Shown: piece after piece, positions 58,117-64,000 of the stretch
Layout: each line of letters opens with the position of its first letter
Numbering within the stretch: position 1 is the stretch's first letter
Assembly (NCBI GenBank): GCA_001574975.1
Contig: KQ965731.1
Coordinates: 910,710-974,709, forward strand
Length of the DNA: 64,000 bases
DNA from: Gonapodya prolifera JEL478
Lineage: Eukaryota > Monoblepharomycota > Monoblepharidomycetes > Monoblepharidales > Gonapodyaceae
Direction: 5' to 3'
Notes under the pieces: model-generated
What the model was told of the DNA's origin: nothing
The model's database searches: none
The model's input: only the letters and a program-made list of their open reading frames with translations
Position numbers and translations under genes: made by a program

Positions 58117-58487
58117 ATAAAAAAAGACCGTTCGTTGGGAATATAGGATATCGTAGCGTAAACCGGATGCTTCTGTTAAGAAAAGTCGATCAATCTCAGG
58201 GTAGTCGATGCGCAAGGACAACGCTGCCAGTAGTACGCGCTTCGCTATCGGCGAGTCCAATTATGATACGATTTTTATCTTAGCAGTTGTGAACCATAAT
58301 CGCCGAGAGAGGCGCCCCTGACGCCATTCGTGGTATGGCGTTTTGGCGTTGTCAGCCGAAAGGAGCTGCAAACTCTGGAAACTTGGGACCAGGCCAGCCT
58401 CTATCTTCTATACCACGATCACGCGTCTTCCCTTCCCTCCTTCCCTCGCAGGAACGCGCTTCGAGTTCCAACGGCGATTCCTTCTCA
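58117..58487. other. Upstream region of MCU, nothing firm
   Basis: Holds the MCU promoter and possibly leader. A plus-strand ATG at 58335 opens a short frame that overlaps the small gene below; neither is supported by homology. Confidence 0.4.
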
Positions 58488-58732
58488 TGAACCTACCAGA
58501 TTCTGAGGTCCCTTTGCCTTCCAAACAGGATATCGACGCCTTGCTTCCTTTAGCAGTCCCAACTGCAAACCCCTTGCGCGCGCTTTTGACAGAACCACCC
58601 TATTGGAGCTTGGAGCTGTTTTGCGTCCCGAAATTTAACCAGAAGCGGTACACCTCCCCTTCATATTTTTGGTCAAGGCTTTTTCCAGGTGGTCAGAAAC
58701 CCTTTCTTTCGTTCATCCACCCAAAGCATTAG
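58488..58732 (+). CDS. Small hypothetical protein
   Basis: Open frame of 81 codons from ATG 58488: MNLPDSEVPLPSKQDIDALL then LAVPTANPLRALLTEPPYW, ending SFIHPKH. Composition looks protein-like and the frame is open upstream as well, so it could be an exon of a longer gene. No family is recognised and no domain is visible. Confidence 0.25.
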
Positions 58733-59060
58733 AGCTGAACATATTGGGACGATCTGTCTCGGTGGGGAGACATTGATACCTTATTGGGGCGTGAATACAG
58801 AAACATTGGAATACAAACGCTTTCACGTTTAAATACGAACTATAAGCATCAGAAGAGTGGTGCCAATAACAGGATATTGAAAAAAAAAATAAACATGAGT
58901 ATCGTCCGTACTGTCAAGCTGATATCATTGTCCCCAAACACCGTCGGGCCTCGCTCCTCTAACACTCGCAGGACCCAAACCACCCATGGTGGGCGCCCTG
59001 GAGCGGTGCGACTAGAAAACGATGGCAAGTTAGAGGAGGCGGGACTCATCGATACACTGC
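58733..59060. other. Intergenic region, nothing firm
   Basis: Downstream of the FERM gene on the complement; its 3' end may extend in here if GTAGGC near 59073 is a splice donor. Confidence 0.4.
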
Positions 59061-60903
59061 CTAGCCTACCTGGTTTGGATGCCCTGCTGCTAAGCCCTGG
59101 CTTTCCGGGCTTGAAACCGCCTGCCCTACTGCCGCTGCCTGGTCCCTTCTCACCTTCTCCAAATCCTCCTCCCTCCTTACTGCCTCGTCGACCGCCCGAC
59201 TTCCCACATTGTTGGCCAGGTACGCCTGTGGTGTGATGAGGGTAAATCGCAGGAGGGTGGAGTGAGAGAAACCACCAGGAGCAACATCATGAGGGGAAGG
59301 TGATAGTGAAGTTGGGGAGGAAGGACGACGAATTGGGGTTGGAGTTGTTGACGCGGGGAAGGAAAGAACGAGGGTATCGGGGGACCACTCCCACGTAAGC
59401 TGACTATAGTCCTTGTGAAGGACAAGTTTCTGAGGTGCCCAGATCATTTACTGTTGGTGAGGGCGTGTTGCAGATACCACCTACATTCTTTGCAACATCC
59501 ACAATACTGATTCCTTCTGCATTCACAGCACACAACCAATTTTCCTTTCGATACTCAAAAAATCCACCGGGGGGAACGGTGCGACAGCAAGGAAAGAATG
59601 CAGACCCGTAGAAAGGCCATTGACGGACAAATTGGAGGTAACTCGTAGATAGCACGGTTATTCACCGTCCGTGGTAGATCTCCCCCCCCCCGAGGCTCAC
59701 GACTTACAGCATTCGACATATAATTGGGCTTCTGCCTTTGTACTTTCGATGGTTGTCGTAGATGCGAGCTTCCCAGTCTGATGGCTTGAGTCGCTCAATG
59801 AGGCTGCGGGGGACGAACTCTTCAAGTTGATCACTATGAGGGGTACCAGGTCATTGAGACACACCAGGCCCGCTCGTAAATTCTGAAAACACCAACCTCA
59901 GGAACCCGTCCCCGTGCTTCCTCGGATCAAAGTCCCCATGTCGCAACTGCATCTGTACCCCTGCCAGCACACAGGCGTCTTCCACTGCGCATGGATACCT
60001 CCCGGCCAGAACGTTTCGCCTGGCCTCCCCGAACAAAAGCCGCACTGCGGCCTCCTCCGCCACTTTGCGCTCCTTTGCTTTGGGCACCAGACACTCACGG
60101 CGGAAAGAGAGGTGGAATTTGCACGGTGCGCTAAATGGTGAAGAGGCTGGTGTTACGTTGGGGTGGTGGGTGTATTTTTCGACCCAACGGGGCCATAGAG
60201 AGAGCATTTCAAAGAGATCGATGTATGGGCGCAGTTGTAGCTCTGGTGAAAGAGAACGCAGAGGAGAGTTGAGATAGCTGCCATTCCAACGAGATGGATT
60301 TCCCAGCTTGCGATTATCTAATTTGTCCTTCTCAATAACGTTCCTACCACGCTTCAAATTTCAGGTGCATTTGAATCGATCCAAACTCGAGCAATTCCAG
60401 CGTCACCAATTCACAGCATTATTTCCAAAACATTCTCAAACATCTCCATTAGTTTCCCGTTCCCAAAACTTTCCATGCATCAACTCCATTCAGAGCATTA
60501 AATATGTGTGGCACTCACCAACCTGACTGCCAACCATCCACATCGCGAACATCTTTCTGCTGGTTTCGCTCAATCCCTCCTTGTCAGCTACAGCTTTGTG
60601 CACGTCCTGAACCAGGAGCATCTCATCATCCGAGAACTTTAGCGTCTGCTCCTTGACCACATCGCCCGCGTATATGCGGACCCGCACGACAATGCAATCG
60701 CATCGGTTGAGCTGGGAGTTGAAGTGACGGAAGATTGGAGGGATCTCGTTTGCGCCGTCACGGGCTCCAGAAGTCGGCGATTCCGATGTTGAGAGCTGCT
60801 GGTGAACGTTTGTCGGAATGGATCCAACGCGGGGCATCGCTTGAGAGGATCGATGCTGTGGCCACACTCCCCACACAAAGGTTTTTCCGCGAGTCGAACG
60901 CAT
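59061..60903 (-). CDS. FERM-domain protein
   Basis: All three FERM lobes can be read across several exons. F1: VVRVRIYAGDVVKEQTLKFS and MFAMWMVGSQ. F2: LRPYIDLFEMLSLWPRWVEK, KERKVAEEAAVRLLFGEARR and CVLAGVQMQLRHGDFDPR, then FVPRSLIERLKPSDWEARIY. F3: SYLQFVRQWPFYGSAFFPC, ENWLCAVNAEGISIVDVAKN and KLVLHKDYSQLTWEWSPDTL. The start at ATG 60903 (MRSTRGKTFVWGVWPQHR) is the best in-frame Met, but the first 60 residues are low-complexity and uncertain. FERM domains tie membrane proteins or phosphoinositides to the cytoskeleton. No kinase, myosin or talin part is attached, so it resembles short FERM adaptors such as FRMD8/KRIT1-type proteins; that comparison is tentative. The C-terminus after 59061 may be longer. 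Confidence 0.75.
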
Positions 60904-61334
60904 TCTCAATTTTACGTGTGTCCGCGCGAATGATGGGGCACCGCGATCATTTTGTACAGGTACACTTGTCTCGCAACAATTACATTTACGCAAGATGATT
61001 CGAAAAGTGTTCTAGGCATTTTGCTTCCGACAGAAGGCCAGTTGGTTGAAGAGTGCAAGAGACGCTTTCAAAGATTGGCAAGATGCATAGAAGGGTGGGA
61101 GGGGCAGAAGGGGGGTGGGGGCGGGTGGGGGTACATTTGAATGTAATGATACAAAGGGCAGATTCCTTCACAACCCCTCCGAAGACGCTTATGAGATTCC
61201 GCCAACTCGCTTGCTGAGTGTCCCAAAGCCAGTCTCCTTCTTTGCTGGACACTGCAATCTTCCTAATCACCGGCATCCACTTGGATACCCTCGTAACCTT
61301 GGTCAAATAAATACTCGTGATCCTTCTGCCCAAC
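60904..61334. other. Divergent promoter region of the FERM gene and the adenylyl cyclase
   Basis: 430 bases between diverging starts. A G-rich run (GGGGGTGGGGGCGGGTGGGGG at about 61108-61131) could form a G-quadruplex on the plus strand. No gene seen. Confidence 0.5.
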
Positions 61335-64000
61335 ATGGACGAGCCGCCTCGGTTCGGCGCGGAGGGATCGGGCGAAGCGCTTTATGCTACGACGGAGCGA
61401 GTACGATTCGAGGATGTAATACCCAACTTCGTCTCCCAACATGTACGCAAGAAGCTGGACAAGTATTCTGCGGAGGGACACTCGGACATGAAGTCATTTA
61501 AGAGCTCTGCAGAATCCGCTTTTGCGGCTGTCGTGATGGCTGACGGTAGGCGAATGAAAGTCTGGGGGGATGAGCTTCTAAACCTGCTAAACATGACTTG
61601 TGATTGGCAACCTTTCGGAAACGAAAATCTCTCTCTCTATGAATTCTCGATACACTATGGCGTACGCGGGGGCAGTCAGTGGATACAGTGCGTTGACGGC
61701 CAACCTTGCTGAGCGAGGTCCTGTTGGTGCGGAGATCCTGGCGAAAACAATGAAGGGCCTGCTGGACAAGGTGAGCCTGGAGAATGAGCTCTGAGCGCTT
61801 TCAAGCGCCCTCTACTACTCCAGCTTGCTCACCTTCACATTACTATGGATATAATGTCGAATGTCCATTTCCGTATTTCTACCACATCAGGTCATTCAAA
61901 TAATCATTTTTTACGGAGGCGACATTGTCAAGTTTATTGGTGATGCGATAATGTTTTACTGGAAGCTGGACGGTCCGTTGGAAGACATAGATCCAACTCT
62001 GGGAGAAGATTTGGAACCTGCTGACCTTGCTCGTCGTGCCGAGCTGGTGGTCCAAGCAGCCATCTGTTGCTCCGAAATCCTTAAACAGTACGGAACATAC
62101 CCCATCAACATCCCAGATTGCACCACGACTGAACTTAAAATTCACTTGGGGATTGGTGCTGGCCGGATATTCGATGTACACGTCGGTGGAGACCCTGGCA
62201 GATGGGAGCATTTAATTGGCGGGGATGCCGTCAGTCAGCTTGCGAATGTGCTCGATCAAGCGCCACCTGGTGAGAGTTCCTGAATCTGTGTCGTCAAAAT
62301 ACTTTTGACATTAACCTATTGAATACTAAAACCCATCTGTATTCCGTCACTCCCCGCTTTGCTTTATGAAACGAAGGTCGTCTTGCTTTGTCTCACACCG
62401 CCTTGAAACATATGAAAGGGTCAATAAACATGAGTGCACTCGAAATCGTGGATTACAACAAGAAAGCTGCTGTCATTTTGCATTTCGATAAAGATCGTAT
62501 CCGTCGGAACACCACAGCCCGCCCGACTCTAGCGGATGATCTGGCGTTGTGGGACATTGCTTCGCCGACGCAAAACATCGAACTTTACCGCCAATTTATA
62601 AACCATTCCGCTCTTTTCAAGCTCCAATCTGATATCAACCAGTCCAAAGTATTTTCCTCCGAATTTCCTGGACTATCGGAGCTAATGAGCTTGTTCGAAT
62701 TGCGTCAAGCCACCACTTTGTTTGTGCGAATTGGTGGCTACGCGCAAGACGGCTTTCGGTGGTTCGAAACCAAGGATGATTTAGAGGATATGCAGACTGC
62801 CATGGAAATCGTCCAAAAAGCGTTGTTTCGGTTTCAAGGTTCTTTACGACAGTTTCATGTGGACGATAAAGGCGCTATTTTGCTGAGTTTCTTTGGGTTA
62901 CCTCCACATGCCCATGAGAATGATGCACAATACGGCGTCAAGGCAGCTTTGGAGATTGCAGAGGAATTTGGCCGATTCTTCGAGCACTTCAATATCGGAA
63001 TCACCACTGGTGTCATTGCTATCGGTGGTGTTGGGAATTCCGTGAGGACAGAATATGCTCTGGTGAGCGATTTGCATACCGCTTTTCGGCATTATGTTGA
63101 CGTTGACTCATGCAACTTCATGCCATGCCAGATGGGCGATTCGATTAACATGGCGGCTCGAATCATGTGCCTAGAGGCTGCCCAAAACGCTGTGGCATGC
63201 GACGAAAGGACATACAATTTATGTTCCAAAGACTTCACATTTGAGGACATGGGCCAGCATAAAGTCAAGGGCAAGAAGAATCCAGTAAAAGTGTTCCGAC
63301 CCAAGTGTGCCGTTGCAGACACGCGAGTTCAGAAGACAAACGATCCCGAAGGAATGGGCTTGGTAGTTGGTCGGGGGAAAGAAAAGGCGATGTTGTCGGA
63401 ATCTGTCCGAACCCATATCAATGAGGGCGGTGGTGGTCTATTGGTGTTCGAAGGAGATGGAGGAATGGGATTAACCACATTAATGAAGTATGCAAAACTC
63501 CAGGCGGTCAATGCTGGTTGCCCAATCACGTAAGTGATCGGTGTATTGTGCGATCACTTGGCGATTTGGACCACCTTATTTATATTGTTGTAGGTCTGGT
63601 TGTGGCAGCGAGATGGAGAAAACAACCCCGTACTTCGCATTCAGAGACATAATTGGTGACATTTTGACAATGGTGGACGAAGCTTTGGTGGACGAGGCAG
63701 GAATCTTGATCCCGACAAACAACACCGTCTCAAAAGCCGTCGTCATTGAGACTATGCTGCATCCAGGCTCAGTGGCACTTCAAGGTCCAAATGGTAGCGG
63801 TGACAGTATTATTTCTACCTCGCGTGAGCGGTCACTCAGCTTGGCGGTGCCTGATACCGGCGGGGATGTGGGTGGTATGGACATATTACTCCCGCTCTCC
63901 CAGACTCGCTCTGCCCGGTCGAATTCAGTTACAAGGAGACTGGACACGGCACTTCTGACCACGGGCGAGCAGCTTGGTGTCGACGGAGCTTTTCCCCGTC
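61335..64000 (+). CDS. Soluble adenylyl cyclase (ADCY10-type), N-terminal part
   Basis: Exons 61335-61545, 61676-61770, 61891-62269, 62377-63062, 63132-63529 and 63594 to the window edge join in phase. Cyclase domain C1: VVMADVSGYSALTANLAERG with the first metal Asp at residue 70, then IIFYGGDIVKFIGDAIMFYW with the second, HLGIGAGRIFDVHVGG and WEHLIGGDAVSQL. Domain C2: FRFQGSLRQFHVDDKGAILL, SFFGLPPHAHENDAQYGVKA, IGITTGVIAIGGVGNSVRTE, YAL joined over an intron to MGDSINMAARIMCLEA, and KVKGKKNPVKVF. An NTPase-like part follows with FEGDGGMGLTTLM, a Walker A site in which the usual Lys is Leu. ADCY10 enzymes make cAMP in response to bicarbonate and calcium, classically in flagellated cells. The rest of the gene lies beyond the right edge. 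Confidence 0.93.

Overview
The window looks like nuclear DNA of a zoosporic (flagellated) fungus, such as a chytrid or a relative. Almost every gene is split by short GT-AG introns, mostly 60-120 bases, and spacing is tight. Fungal-type genes (a Skt5/Chs4-like chitin-synthase activator, an Apa1/Apa2-type ATP adenylyltransferase, a HUL5/UBE3C ligase) lie beside genes usually kept only by organisms with cilia: DPCD, MORN3, an EMAP-like (EML) protein, a MAK/ICK/LF4-type kinase and a soluble (ADCY10-type) adenylyl cyclase. I saw no mobile element, virus-like element, CRISPR array, rRNA or convincing tRNA.

Layout. 0-10 kb: HUL5/UBE3C (5' part only), aldo/keto reductase, GH26-like glycosidase, a KA1-domain kinase (kinase 1) and ribosomal protein eS21. 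10-20 kb: an unrecognised Q/N-rich nuclear-type protein, an unrecognised gene beside a poly-C/N assembly artefact, cytosolic acetyl-CoA acetyltransferase and a coiled-coil RING protein. 20-29 kb: two tandem copies of a small membrane protein, the divergent pair DPCD / MAK-like kinase, and a small mitochondrial-type protein. 29-41.5 kb: a very compact minus-strand array (EML, kinase 3, Apa2, kinase 2, read right to left), with MORN3 divergent from EML. 42-51 kb: WS/DGAT-type acyltransferase, ArgJ and the Skt5-like protein. 52-64 kb: YtcJ-like amidohydrolase, a mitochondrial calcium uniporter (MCU) with a giant modular N-terminus, a FERM-domain protein, and the 5' part of the soluble adenylyl cyclase.

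How they fit together. Five genes point to building or signalling in the flagellum, and four of these sit as two head-to-head pairs. Three paralogous CAMK-like kinases share a kinase - UBA-like - KA1 layout; two of them flank Apa2. The most unusual single gene is the MCU: about 530 residues precede its normal channel part and contain four modules of roughly 90-100 residues, each carrying a W..F..RY..LW signature. Exon borders were worked out by eye from reading frame, splice consensus and family conservation. Where phases close exactly I give exon coordinates in the evidence; elsewhere only the gene span is reliable.
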